Below the pieces are notes generated by a model. The model was not told where the DNA came from. It ran no database searches and was given only the letters and a program-made list of their open reading frames with translations. Below, in pieces: positions 52,262-61,123 of a stretch of 64,000 bases of DNA (position 1 is its first letter; every line of letters starts with the position of its first letter). Position numbers and translations under genes: made by a program. Source of the DNA: Candidatus Obscuribacterales bacterium (GTDB taxonomy: Bacteria; Cyanobacteriota; Vampirovibrionia; Obscuribacterales; Obscuribacteraceae); assembly GCA_019637435.1 (NCBI GenBank), contig JAHBVO010000005.1, forward strand, positions 1 through 64,000, written 5' to 3'.

Positions 52262-54141
52262 CTGATTGAAACTGTTGACCGGGCAGCTGGAACAACGGTC
52301 GCGTTGAGCGGGAGCCAGGTAGCGCCCTCTTTTCCAACTACAAGACGTGCATTGAAACGCCCGTCGTTCCTCGCTGGATAATCAGAGCGCCAGTGAGCAC
52401 CTCGCGATTCTTCTCTGAGCAATGCGGAATTTGCTATTAGAAGCCCGAGCGTGAACGGCACCGCCTGCGGTGCATGTCGATATGTGTTGATCAATGTTGT
52501 CAAACCGGATTCGCTTCTAACGAGACCGGCGGCGCCGAAGAGATCTCGGCGAAACGATTCCGCCAGTTCAGCTGGTGGTTTACCAGACCAAGCGTCGATG
52601 GAACCCGCGAGATTAATGTAGAGTGAATCCTGGTCCGTGCTCTGATTGCCATACTCCAGAGGTCTGGTGAAAACTTTTAGCGGTGCTCTAATTTCCTTTT
52701 CAAAACCTTTTGCAAGGAGTTGCGCAAGTTTCAATGCCATCACGCCGCCCTCTAGCAGGGAGTTGCTGGCCAGCCGGTTTGCTCCATGGAGACCGGTGCT
52801 TGCGCACTCGCCGATTGCAAACAAGCCGGATAGCGTAGTACGCCCGACTTCATCAGCCAGAATTCCGCCCATGAAGTAGTGCGCGGCCGGCGATACTGGA
52901 ACGGTGTCAACTAATGGGTCTATGCCGAAGGTTCTCAGTTTCGCCACTATGTTGGGGAACTTTTCCAGAAGTTTCTTGGCGCCTATCGGACGCATTTCTA
53001 GCCAGGCGCAATCAGTTTTCTCCTCGAGCATGTTTGAGAAGATTGCGCGTGAAACGATGTCGCGTGTTGCGAGTTCTCCGGAGGGATGATATTTGTGCAT
53101 AAATCGTTCGGCGTTTTTGTTTAAAAGAACCGCTCCGGCGCCTCGTGCAGCTTCCGAGATGAGAAAAGCGGGGGCGCCAGGGAGGTGCAGGGCTGTAGGG
53201 TGGAATTGCACGAATTCGAGGTCTGCCAGATGTGCTCCTGCCCGGAAAGCGGCGGCGATACCGTCGCCGGTGGCAGTGCTCGGGTTGGTTGTTCGAGAGT
53301 AGACTTGTCCTAAACCGCCGGTCGCAAGAACGATGACGTCACCTTCAATCACGATATCGCCTTCACTAGCACATCCGCTTTCGGCGTGGTCGGCTGATGA
53401 GGTTCGGAGAACAGGCGCATTGAATTGTTTGAGCGTGCCACTAGTGGCGGTGCCGCCAGTCGCTGTGCCCAGAGCAGGGGTGACACCGACAGCGATGCCA
53501 CCAGTAAAGGTTCCACCAATCGCGGTTTCACCAGTAGCGATGCCACCAAATGCGGCGCCCACAGTAGCGTCGCAACTAGTAGCGGCGCCCACAGCCTTGG
53601 GACCCGCAATTATGGTGCACGAAGCGATTATGCCGCAGACGCGATCGTTTTCGACCAGTATCTCTTTAAGCAAGCAGTTTTCAACTATCTTGACTCTCTT
53701 GCGTTGTTTTACCGCGGAAATCAGAGCATCCACGATCGCTCGACCGGTTGCATCCGCGCTATGCAAAACGCGAGCCAGACGGTGCCCACCTTCAAGTGCA
53801 AGTGAGTCCGCATCGAAATTGACACCGTGGAGGGCGAGACTGTTTACGAGTTTGGCACCATCGGCGATGATTCGTTCGGCAACGATTGTATCTGTCAAAC
53901 CATCCCCGGAAGCGATTGTGTCGGCGAGGTGTTGCTCTTTCGTGTCGGCTGTGTTCATATCGGTTACGGCTGCCAGACCGCCCTGTGCCCACGCGGTATT
54001 CGATTCCTCCAGGCGCCCTCTCGTGACCATGATCACATCGCGCCCCGCGTCTGCGAGTTCTATGGAAAGAAGCAGTCCAGCGATGCCGGAACCGACTACG
54101 ATAATTGGACTTTCATTGAAGCGATCTACTCGATTTTTCAT
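52258..54141 (-). CDS. nadB: L-aspartate oxidase with an in-frame minisatellite insertion
   Basis: 627 residues, about 90 longer than usual. Oxidises L-aspartate to iminoaspartate for quinolinate and NAD synthesis. FAD-binding PIIVVGSGIAGLLLSIELADAG, NTAWAQGG, SGDGLTD, HRLARVLHSADATG, VLATGGLGQVYSRTTNP, EFVQFHPTAL, SEAARGAGAVL and GECASTGLHGANRLASNSLLEG are all in place, so the enzyme should be active. Between the strand RVCGIIAS and the VIVLATGG strand lies an insert of some 80 residues. Its core (about 176-236) is a pentapeptide repeat encoded by 15-bp tandem units. ATG 54141 has AGGAGGT. It follows nadA by 98 bp. Confidence 0.94.
   Translation of the reverse strand: MKNRVDRFNESPIIVVGSGIAGLLLSIELADAGRDVIMVTRGRLEESNTAWAQGGLAAVTDMNTADTKEQHLADTIASGDGLTDTIVAERIIADGAKLVNSLALHGVNFDADSLALEGGHRLARVLHSADATGRAIVDALISAVKQRKRVKIVENCLLKEILVENDRVCGIIASCTIIAGPKAVGAATSCDATVGAAFGGIATGETAIGGTFTGGIAVGVTPALGTATGGTATSGTLKQFNAPVLRTSSADHAESGCASEGDIVIEGDVIVLATGGLGQVYSRTTNPSTATGDGIAAAFRAGAHLADLEFVQFHPTALHLPGAPAFLISEAARGAGAVLLNKNAERFMHKYHPSGELATRDIVSRAIFSNMLEEKTDCAWLEMRPIGAKKLLEKFPNIVAKLRTFGIDPLVDTVPVSPAAHYFMGGILADEVGRTTLSGLFAIGECASTGLHGANRLASNSLLEGGVMALKLAQLLAKGFEKEIRAPLKVFTRPLEYGNQSTDQDSLYINLAGSIDAWSGKPPAELAESFRRDLFGAAGLVRSESGLTTLINTYRHAPQAVPFTLGLLIANSALLREESRGAHWRSDYPARNDGRFNARLVVGKEGATWLPLNATVVPAARSTVSIS
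53435..53614. repeat. 15-bp minisatellite inside nadB, about 12 units
   Basis: Plus-strand units resemble RTGCCACCAGTAGCG; twelve 15-bp steps fit from 53435 to 53614 with varying identity. On the coding strand they give pentapeptides such as GIATG, ETAIG, GTFTG, GIAVG and GTATG. Because 15 is a multiple of three, changes in copy number keep the frame. Confidence 0.85.
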
Positions 54142-54239
54142 GAAACCCACCTCCTCTGAGGCGTAAATGGACTTGACAGACAAGGCGTTTCCGCACAAAT
54201 GTGCTGCGGAGTGTCTTGGTTAAAACACGAATCAAGCGA

Positions 54240-55220
54240 CTAGAATATATTGATCATTCGCTCGATCGATGTAAGGGCGCGGACCCGAATATCTTCGGGA
54301 ACCGTTACCTGGAAAACATCCTTTTGAAGCGACTGATGGAGTTTTTCAAGCGTGATCATCTTCATGAATTGACAACTCATCTCGTTATCGATTGGATAGA
54401 ATGTCTTGTCTGGATTCTCTTTCTTCAGTCGATGGAGAATGCCAATTTCTGTGGCTACGACAAATTCTTTAGCGTCGGATTCAGAAGCGCGGCGAATCAT
54501 TCCCTCAGTGGATGCCACTTTCAATGAGTCCGTGTTTCCTTGGGTGCGACATACACGATCAAGATACGGCGTTAAACAGCCGCATTCGGGATGTATAAGC
54601 AGTTCCGCTTTGGGATGCTCCTGTGTCATCTCGTCTATCTTTCGCGGATGAACGGAGGCGTGAACGTGGCACTCACCCATCCAGATGTGTATATTTCTTC
54701 TGCCTGTCATTTTCTGACACCATGACCCCAAAAACTGGTCAGGTAAAAACAGAATTTCTTTATCCTCTGGTATTGATTGAACCACTTTCAGTGCATTACC
54801 GGAGGTACAGCAGTAATCTGTCTCGGCCTTGATCGCGGCAGTCGTATTGACGTAGGACACTACCACTGCATCGGGATGTTCTGTCTTCCAAGCCTTCAGC
54901 TGGTCAAGATCAATCGAGGCGGCTAGTGAGCAGCCGGCTTCAAGGTCAGGAATCAGCACTCGTTTTTCGGGACAAAGAATTGCTGCCGTCTCTGCCATGA
55001 AGTGAACGCCGCAGAAAACGATTGTGTCTGCATCTGTTTTCGCCGCTTGCTGAGACAATCCAAGCGAGTCGCCTACGAAATCAGCAACATCTTGAATTTC
55101 GGCTATTTGATAGTTATGAGCGAGAATAACGGCGTTCTTTTTCTTCGCCATCTCCTTAATCTCATGAGAGAGGTCTCTCACGTAGGAGTCGTTTTTCATG
55201 GTGGCGATGGTTCTACTCAT
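54240..55220 (-). CDS. nadA: Quinolinate synthase
   Basis: 326 residues. Condenses iminoaspartate with dihydroxyacetone phosphate to quinolinate using a 4Fe-4S cluster. The three cluster cysteines are present in context: PDLEAGCSL, WMGECHVHASV and the C-terminal DNEMSCQFMK. Other family motifs are AHNYQIAEIQDVADFVGDSL, GVHFMAETAAIL, YVNTTAAIKAE, FLPDQFLG, HPECGC and STEGM. Domain order and length are typical. ATG 55220 has GGAGGT 8 nt upstream; the five extra codons before it are unlikely. First gene of the nadA-nadB pair. Confidence 0.96.
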   Translation of the reverse strand: MSRTIATMKNDSYVRDLSHEIKEMAKKKNAVILAHNYQIAEIQDVADFVGDSLGLSQQAAKTDADTIVFCGVHFMAETAAILCPEKRVLIPDLEAGCSLAASIDLDQLKAWKTEHPDAVVVSYVNTTAAIKAETDYCCTSGNALKVVQSIPEDKEILFLPDQFLGSWCQKMTGRRNIHIWMGECHVHASVHPRKIDEMTQEHPKAELLIHPECGCLTPYLDRVCRTQGNTDSLKVASTEGMIRRASESDAKEFVVATEIGILHRLKKENPDKTFYPIDNEMSCQFMKMITLEKLHQSLQKDVFQVTVPEDIRVRALTSIERMINIF

Positions 55221-55612
55221 TTTTGTGACCTCCACCGAGCTTGTTGGATTGCATTTGGGAAACTCTTGCTCGGTAAACGTATCTTTGACGTTAATTGCAG
55301 TTTATCACAGTTTTAAACAGCTGGTACGGATTCGTAACGTCAACGCAATGAATTAACAATTTCCCGAGGTTCGGATGAGTCTCCTCGGATCTCGTCTCGC
55401 AAGTATTGGACGTTCCTACGTTTACAATTGCAAGTCAAGCAAACTAATCGACGCCTACTTCCGGACGTCCCTGCCACCGTCGCCCCTCGCCTTTTTTTGC
55501 ATACCGATATCGGTATACGATCTTTTGATCGCAGTCCGATATCGGTATACGATTACAGGAAACCGTAAACGACCAGCAGAATGGCGTTTGAGACAACGCA
55601 AAAAAATGAGTT
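55221..55612. other. Intergenic region upstream of nadA
   Basis: 392 bp between nadA and the NUDIX regulator, both on the minus strand. It holds the nadA promoter and two tandem palindromic repeats (55500-55554). Small open frames on the plus strand run through the repeats and are not convincing. Confidence 0.5.
55500..55554. repeat. Two tandem palindromic repeats
   Basis: Cores ACCGATATCGGT (55503-55514) and TCCGATATCGGT (55535-55546), exactly 32 bp apart. Both are followed by ATACGAT. The second has a left arm starting GATCGC. Confidence 0.85.
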
Positions 55613-56290
55613 CTAAAAAACGAACACCGGCCGGTCCGGCAGTTTTTCGAAATCGGGTTCGCTAAATTCGTATAGTCTGGCCGGGCGGAATGAGCCCTCC
55701 TGGCTCGTCTCGTCAAGTTGCTTCAGGATACCGGCGCCCAGGAATTTTTTCCGGAAGTTTCGATTATCGATTTCGTGATCGAGAATTGCTTCGTAAACGA
55801 CTTGTAGATCGCGCAACGTGAATTTCTTTGGCAATAGCGAAAAGGCGGCGGGTGTGTATTCGATTTTGTATTTCAGTCGTTTCAAACCATACGCGATAAT
55901 TTCAGCATGATCGAAGGCCAGTGCAGGAAGCTCTTTAATTGGCCACCAGGCGACGCCCGACGCATCAGAACTTGCTTTGATCTCGAGCTCTTCTTCACGA
56001 AGAAGGGCCAGGTAAGAAACGGTGACGACTCGCCCTCGGGGATCCCGTCCCTGATCTCCAAAAGAATAGAGCTGCTCAAGATAGACTCGCGACACATTTG
56101 TCTCTTCGAATAGCTCTCGTTCGGCTGCGGCATCGAGCGTTTTGTCGGCATCCGTGACAAAACCGCCTGGTAACGCCCATGATGATTTGAATGGGTCGTA
56201 TTTCCTCTTCACGAGGAGAATCTCGAGCACACCTTGTTGCACGGCAAAAGCCAGGATATCAACAGTTACTTTTACGGGTTCGGTTGCCAT
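55613..56290 (-). CDS. NrtR-like NUDIX-domain transcriptional regulator
   Basis: 225 residues. NUDIX domain at 1-140: VDILAFAVQQGVLEILLVKR, SSWALPGGFV, then a Nudix box of altered spacing and sequence (AAAERELFEETNV: the box glycine is Asn). A winged-helix part follows (about 150-225: FSLLPKKFTLRDLQVVYEAIL, NRNFRKKFL). This fusion is the NrtR layout, a repressor of NAD genes that senses ADP-ribose and usually has lost hydrolase activity. Its position next to nadA and nadB fits. A hydrolase of the NUDIX/ADP-ribose type remains possible. No strong ribosome site precedes the ATG. Confidence 0.85.
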   Translation of the reverse strand: MATEPVKVTVDILAFAVQQGVLEILLVKRKYDPFKSSWALPGGFVTDADKTLDAAAERELFEETNVSRVYLEQLYSFGDQGRDPRGRVVTVSYLALLREEELEIKASSDASGVAWWPIKELPALAFDHAEIIAYGLKRLKYKIEYTPAAFSLLPKKFTLRDLQVVYEAILDHEIDNRNFRKKFLGAGILKQLDETSQEGSFRPARLYEFSEPDFEKLPDRPVFVF

Positions 56291-56360
56291 TTTTTCGATG
56301 TCAAGCTTTATACCATTCGACCAGCGTCTACTGACTTTATCACGTTGAAATTTTAGCCAG

Positions 56361-57512
56361 TCAAACTTTATAACACACTGATTGATCGAAAGATCTCATT
56401 TGTCCGGTCTTAACTATGGCCTCAAACACGAGATCGCGCACAGGCAGAACGAGTCTGCTCTCTTGTTGACCAACTTCGCCAGCGCGCCTGGAGTCCATAA
56501 TAATTTGCGCGGTCCGTTTCTTTCGAAGTCGTGAGTAGCGAGCAAACGCATATCTGTAGTCGCTGTGTTTTTTCAGGCAAGCTGTTATGACGGCCGCGTC
56601 TTCAAGAGCCATACACGCTCCTTGACCGAGATTCGGCGTAGTCGGATGTGCGGCATCACCCATCAACAGGACGCGATCGTTTATCCAGCGTCCGACAGGA
56701 TCGCGATCGTAGATGTCGTTTCTTAGGTAATCATCACTCTCTGTCTGTTTGAAAATGGAAGTAACCTCTTCCGGGTAATCTGCGAAACGTTCAAGAACGT
56801 CATGTTTTCGCTCTTCACCGTTGTCTTTCTTTCCAGCGGATACATTTGCGGTGGCGTACCAGCACACAGTGTCGAATCCGACGTCGAAAATTCCTACTTG
56901 CGCGCCAGGTCCGATGTAGTGCTTAATGTCACCGCGGGCGGTATAACCGGATGGGATTCTCGTCACTCCGCGCCAGCATGTGTAGCCGGAATATTTTTTA
57001 TTGTCGTGATTGAGTATCGACTTGCGTGCTTTTGAATGAAATCCTTCGCAATCAAGAAGGATTTCACCGGACTCGACATGACCATTGGCAAAATGAGCAT
57101 GAACAGCTGATCCGTTTTGACTGTATGAAACAAATTCGTGGTTGAATTTTATCGAGTCCGGGGATTCGAGTTGACTTTCCAGAGCCTGCATCAGTCGCAT
57201 TCTATGAATGGATAGATGACAAACCCCCATTGACGATTCGCTTTTCTTCAGGTCAACTGTGCCGAGACTGCGACCTTTTGAGTTAAGAAATTCAAAGTGT
57301 TGCACGACCTGACCAGCTTCCAATACTGGCTCGTGGAGTGCCATTCGTTTAAGTGCATAGATGCCATTGGACCACAATGTCAAGCCGGCGCCGACCTCAC
57401 GAAATGAATCATTGTGTTCAAAAAGAACAACTTCGAAACCAGCTTTCGTAAGTGAAAGTGCGGTCGCCAAGCCACAAATTCCGCCGCCTACAATAATTAC
57501 TTTCTTGGACAA
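56361..57512 (-). CDS. FAD-dependent monooxygenase (aromatic hydroxylase type)
   Basis: 383 residues. FAD-binding VIIVGGGICGLATALSLTKAG at the N-terminus, the LLDCEGFHSKAR strand (DG-like motif with Cys-Glu in place of Asp-Gly), and the second FAD motif RVLLMGDAAHPTTPNLGQGACMALEDA. The group contains urate and salicylate hydroxylases and zeaxanthin epoxidase; the substrate cannot be told. The start is TTG 57512: the GxGxxG lies at residues 8-13, so no later start is possible, and no ATG is available upstream. There is no Shine-Dalgarno sequence. Two palindromic repeats begin 8 bp upstream of the start. Confidence 0.88.
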   Translation of the reverse strand: MSKKVIIVGGGICGLATALSLTKAGFEVVLFEHNDSFREVGAGLTLWSNGIYALKRMALHEPVLEAGQVVQHFEFLNSKGRSLGTVDLKKSESSMGVCHLSIHRMRLMQALESQLESPDSIKFNHEFVSYSQNGSAVHAHFANGHVESGEILLDCEGFHSKARKSILNHDNKKYSGYTCWRGVTRIPSGYTARGDIKHYIGPGAQVGIFDVGFDTVCWYATANVSAGKKDNGEERKHDVLERFADYPEEVTSIFKQTESDDYLRNDIYDRDPVGRWINDRVLLMGDAAHPTTPNLGQGACMALEDAAVITACLKKHSDYRYAFARYSRLRKKRTAQIIMDSRRAGEVGQQESRLVLPVRDLVFEAIVKTGQMRSFDQSVCYKV

Positions 57513-57567
57513 ATACGTATTCCGATATCGGTGTGAAACTTGAAGTTAAACCTTAACCGATTTCGGT
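57513..57567. repeat. Two palindromic repeats, second decayed
   Basis: TCCGATATCGGT at 57521-57532 with left arm ATACGTAT, and ACCGATTTCGGT at 57556-57567, 35 bp apart. They sit directly before the TTG start of the monooxygenase gene. Confidence 0.7.
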
Positions 57568-57801
57568 TTCAAACTGTTGTCTGTTCATAAAGGATTGCGA
57601 CTTGGCTCTTTATCTCTTACTACGGTGGGTTGCTAGTCTGTCCATTGATAAGCGTTGCAAGGATTCCAGCCGATATATGTTTGTAAAACGGCTACCACAA
57701 AGTATCGGGCAGAGTCCTGATTTATGACCGCGACGTTGGCGGCTGTTTTCAAACTTTCGCCTCTTGGGGTTGAACAATCTGCTCCGTTCGACCATGCTAT
57801 T

Positions 57802-57820
57802 AAAACGCCTTTGGCGTTTT
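57802..57820. terminator. Perfect 8-bp hairpin next to a ribosome-binding site
   Basis: AAAACGCC-TTT-GGCGTTTT. It has the form of a bidirectional terminator, but the AGGAGG of the next gene begins two bases later and no gene ends just upstream. It may therefore be a leader attenuator or a translation-control stem. Confidence 0.5.
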
Positions 57821-57833
57821 CAAGGAGGTCTCG

Positions 57834-58307
57834 ATGAGTAACGAGGGCGATCACGGGAAAATACACGATTCGCTCACAGCTCGGCTGTTTGTGCTCGTCG
57901 ACGATGAAGACCGCACGCGCGCGACGATGGAAACGCGCGACAAAGGGAATGCGGTTTTGACACTACTGGATGTCAATGAACGTCCGAGAATCGAACTCGG
58001 TGTAGGAAATGACGGCAAAGGTTTGATTACTCTCTGGGACGCGAGTTCACGTCCGCGAGCGTTTATGACGGTTGACCCACGCTCAGACGATTTCGTTTTT
58101 GCGGCACTGGATGGCACCGGTGAAACGCGCTTCACGCTTCAAGTTCGAGGTGACGGCAGCGCGGCGCAGCTCGGGCTGGGAGGTAAAGAATTATCGGTAT
58201 TACTCAGTCACGCCGAAGGGCGTGCTGGACGGATAATTACTTGCGATCCGGATGGCGAAGTCAAGTTTTGTTCGGAAACCTTAGAGGACGATGCCGAAAC
58301 CGTTTAA
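57834..58307 (+). CDS. Small repeat protein of unknown function
   Basis: 157 residues, acidic, no signal peptide. Four or five degenerate beta units of about 25-35 residues recur: ARLFVLVDDEDRTRATMET, LTLLDVNERPRIELGVGNDG, ITLWDASSRPRAFMTVD, FAALDGTGETRFTLQVRGDG. Each is a strand ending in D-x-x-x-RxR followed by a second strand. Similar L-D-x-x-G-x-x-R repeats occur in several bacterial hypothetical proteins; no function is known to me. An excellent AGGAGGT precedes the ATG. A hairpin lies just before that site. Confidence 0.75.
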   Translation: MSNEGDHGKIHDSLTARLFVLVDDEDRTRATMETRDKGNAVLTLLDVNERPRIELGVGNDGKGLITLWDASSRPRAFMTVDPRSDDFVFAALDGTGETRFTLQVRGDGSAAQLGLGGKELSVLLSHAEGRAGRIITCDPDGEVKFCSETLEDDAETV

Positions 58308-58331
58308 TCTGCCGCTGCCTGCAGAAAATTA

Positions 58332-59966
58332 TCACTTCCCTTCGTTATCCAACAGTGCAGTGAGAGCGTCGATAGAGTCGGCGTCTTGAATTGTTTTATC
58401 AGTTCGCCAGCGTAGAATACGCGGGAATCGCACTGCCACTCCTGACTTGTGACGCGTCGATGCCTGAATTCCTTCAAACGCGATCTCGAAAACGAGTTCG
58501 GGTTTGACGGTGCGAACCGGACCGAATTTTTCAAGTGTGTTTTTGCGAACAAAAGCATCAACTTGTCGAATCTCAGCGTCAGTTAAACCGCTATATGCCT
58601 TCGCAACTGATACCAGTTTTCCGTCGCGCCACACGCCGAAAGTATAATCAGTGTAGAGGCTCGCGCGTTTGCCGGAGCCTTTTTGTGCCGAGATCAAAAC
58701 GGCGTCCACCGAGTACGGATCGATTTTCCACTTCCACCAATCGCCTTTTCGTCGACCTACTCCATACTTGGATATGGCTCGCTTGAGCATCAATCCCTCG
58801 ACCTTTAGAGCACGCGAAGTTTCACGCATAGCAGCAAGTTCAGTCCAACTCGTTCCACCTGTAAGTGGGGAAACGCGAAGCACCGGATTCAGTTGCGCGC
58901 GACAACTCGGAGTCTCGTCCAGCGCGCCTGGAGTGAGAAGTCCCGTCAATAGTCGACGGCGATCTGCAAGCGATTCGGCGCGTTTATCCTCGCCGTTCAG
59001 TTCCAAAAGATCGAAACACATGAAAATTACAGGAGCATCGGCAAGCAGTTTTTTAGAAACAGTTTTTCTGGTAATTCTGGTTTGCAAATCATGAAACGGC
59101 AAAACTTCCGCGTCCTTCCAGGCCAGAATCTCGCCATCAAGGACGGTGCCGTTCGGTAAACACTCAGCCGCGTCGGTTATCTCGGGAAATCTCTCTGTGA
59201 CAAGCTCTTCACCGCGCGACCAGATGAAAACCTGACCGTCTCGCTTGACCAGTTGCGCTCTGATTCCGTCCCATTTCCATTCGGCGTACCAGTCCGAAAA
59301 GTCGCCTAGAGTTTCAGACGGATTTTCGAGAGGATAAGACAGAAAGAAAGGATAGGGCTTGCTCGATTCGGTGTCGCCCGTGTCTTCATGAACAAGAGCT
59401 TTGAAAAATTCTTCTGTTGGTTTCCATTCACCCATGAGGCGATGGGCGACGGTTGCTTCATCTAGACCGGAAGATTTGGCGAGTGCGTTTATGACAAGTT
59501 GCTGCGAAACACCGAGGCGCAAAGAACCATTGATGATTTTGTTGAGGACGAAGCGACCCGTCTCTGAAAGTTTCATCCAGAGATCGACGATCCCAGCACG
59601 CTGCTCTTCAGGCGTTGAGTCGCGCAAAGGAAGCAGACGTTCCTCAACCAGCTGCGACAGCGGGATATCGATTGTTGCACTCGAGGGAACTGGTGGCAGC
59701 AATAAAGCCAGGGTCTCACCGAGGTCGCCGACCGAGTCGTAGCACTCTTGAAACATCCAGGGTGCTATTCCGGAAAGCTCCATGGTCCACTCTGCCAGAC
59801 GAGCGCGTGGAATAAGTTGGCGGATTTTTCTGCCGGTTAAAAAATAGACGCCCCAGGCCGCGTCCGCAGGCGGAGCGTTCTCAAAATAGTCACGAAGAAT
59901 GGCTGTCTTCTCGCTCGTTTTGTTGGTTTCATCCAGAGAGACGAAGAGCTGCGAAAATCTATTCAT
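58332..59966 (-). CDS. ATP-dependent DNA ligase (ligase-associated repair type)
   Basis: 544 residues. The N-terminal helical domain (1-200) has VYFLTGRKIRQLIPRARLAEW. The adenylation domain has the catalytic lysine motif EWKWDGIRAQL, SRGEELVTERFPEI, DGEILAW, the FDLLELNGED strand, EGLMLKR and WWKWKIDP. An OB-fold follows with GSGKRASLYTDYTFGVW and a C-terminal VFEIAFEGIQASTRHKSGVAVRFPRI. It matches the bacterial cisplatin/damage-response ligase family that travels with an exonuclease, a DEXH helicase and a metallophosphoesterase. ATG 59966 overlaps the exonuclease stop by 8 bases, so they are co-translated. A GTG nine codons earlier is possible. Confidence 0.93.
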   Translation of the reverse strand: MNRFSQLFVSLDETNKTSEKTAILRDYFENAPPADAAWGVYFLTGRKIRQLIPRARLAEWTMELSGIAPWMFQECYDSVGDLGETLALLLPPVPSSATIDIPLSQLVEERLLPLRDSTPEEQRAGIVDLWMKLSETGRFVLNKIINGSLRLGVSQQLVINALAKSSGLDEATVAHRLMGEWKPTEEFFKALVHEDTGDTESSKPYPFFLSYPLENPSETLGDFSDWYAEWKWDGIRAQLVKRDGQVFIWSRGEELVTERFPEITDAAECLPNGTVLDGEILAWKDAEVLPFHDLQTRITRKTVSKKLLADAPVIFMCFDLLELNGEDKRAESLADRRRLLTGLLTPGALDETPSCRAQLNPVLRVSPLTGGTSWTELAAMRETSRALKVEGLMLKRAISKYGVGRRKGDWWKWKIDPYSVDAVLISAQKGSGKRASLYTDYTFGVWRDGKLVSVAKAYSGLTDAEIRQVDAFVRKNTLEKFGPVRTVKPELVFEIAFEGIQASTRHKSGVAVRFPRILRWRTDKTIQDADSIDALTALLDNEGK

Positions 59967-61065
59967 TGGCAGTATTCCCGTCGGAGATTTCACTTTCAGA
60001 ATTGTTAATCTGTTCAGCTTCAGTGTCGGAGGCGTTGACGTCGATTTCCGAAGCGATGCCTTGCTCTATTTCGGCTTCTTCCGCTTCTCCGGTAAACTGC
60101 GTTTCCATGGTATCGGCGTCGATACCATGATCTTTCAGATAGCGAACAAGCACGTCGCTGTAACCGTGAGTAACAAATATTTTCTTCGCGCCCGTTTCCT
60201 TAATCGTGCGCAGAAGTGAATACCAGTCGGCATGATCGGAGAGCGTGAAACCGCGATCGACTGCATGGCGTCGCCGCATTCCGCGAATGCGCATCCATCC
60301 GGAGGCAAAGGCAGTTGAAACCGTTCCGAACCTCCGTGTCCAGGCACTGCCGAGCACTGCCGGCGGTGCCACGATCAAAGCACCGGAATAATCGATCTTC
60401 TGTTTCGTCAATGGCACTCGAGTCGTCTCGGGGATGGGAACTCCGGAGAGGCGGTAGATGTCGTTGATCGGCTCGATTGCGCCATGGGTGTAAATCGGTC
60501 CAATGGAGCTGTCGACGCCGAGGAGCAATCGCTGTGCTTTGCCGAGAGAATAACCAAGCAACAGGCTTGATTTGCCGTCGTCGCGATTTCTACGCCACCA
60601 GCTGTTTATCGCCTCAAATACTTCCGTATCTGGCGTCCATGAATAGATTGGCAAACCGAAAGTCGACTCGGTGATGAAAGTATCACACGGAATAACTTCA
60701 AATGGCTCGCAGGTCGGATCAGGGTCGCGTTTATAGTCGCCGGAAACGACCCACACTTCTCCATCATGCTGTACACGCACCTGCGCGGAGCCGAGTATAT
60801 GACCGGCAGGATGGAGTGAGACCTCGACATCATTGAACTTTATTACCTGTCCGTACTCGAGCGCGATGATATTCAAGTCTTCGCCCAGACGGTATCGCAA
60901 GATTCCGGAACCGCGATCTACACAGTAGTAATTAGTGTTAAATCTACGAGCGTGGTCCGAGTGGGCATGAGTGATGATAGCGCGCTCGACTGGGCGCCAG
61001 GGATCTATGTAAAAGTCCCCGGACGGACAATACAGACCTTTATTAGTTGAGACGATCAGCGGCAT
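59959..61065 (-). CDS. Ligase-associated DNA-damage exonuclease (metallo-beta-lactamase fold)
   Basis: 368 residues. Begins STNKGLYCPSGDFYIDPW, then the metal motif THAHSDHARR, HPAGHILGSAQV, VVSGDYKRDPDP, TESTFGLP and the late LSDHADWYSLL and VTHGYSDVL motifs, so both metals can be bound. This is the SNM1/Artemis-like family that accompanies the ATP-dependent ligase above. The C-terminal 50 residues are an acidic tail not needed for the fold. I chose ATG 61065 since the 77 codons upstream overlap the divergent nfo gene and lack family similarity. Divergent from nfo with a 58-bp gap. Confidence 0.93.
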   Translation of the reverse strand: MPLIVSTNKGLYCPSGDFYIDPWRPVERAIITHAHSDHARRFNTNYYCVDRGSGILRYRLGEDLNIIALEYGQVIKFNDVEVSLHPAGHILGSAQVRVQHDGEVWVVSGDYKRDPDPTCEPFEVIPCDTFITESTFGLPIYSWTPDTEVFEAINSWWRRNRDDGKSSLLLGYSLGKAQRLLLGVDSSIGPIYTHGAIEPINDIYRLSGVPIPETTRVPLTKQKIDYSGALIVAPPAVLGSAWTRRFGTVSTAFASGWMRIRGMRRRHAVDRGFTLSDHADWYSLLRTIKETGAKKIFVTHGYSDVLVRYLKDHGIDADTMETQFTGEAEEAEIEQGIASEIDVNASDTEAEQINNSESEISDGNTANE

Positions 61066-61123
61066 GTTTATAGGATAACAACTGAACGAGGGAATTGGGT
61101 GAACGCTGCGGTACAATCTGGAT

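Larger units (their letters stand above)
57513..57833. other. Intergenic region between divergent genes
   Basis: 320 bp separating the monooxygenase (minus) from the small repeat protein (plus). It contains two palindromic repeats at its left end and a perfect hairpin at its right end. Short open frames on the minus strand have no start signal. Confidence 0.5.

Noticed and set aside
55375..55665. 96-codon plus-strand frame across the nadA upstream region
   Set aside because: It translates through two palindromic repeats into the antisense of the NUDIX gene and has no start signal.
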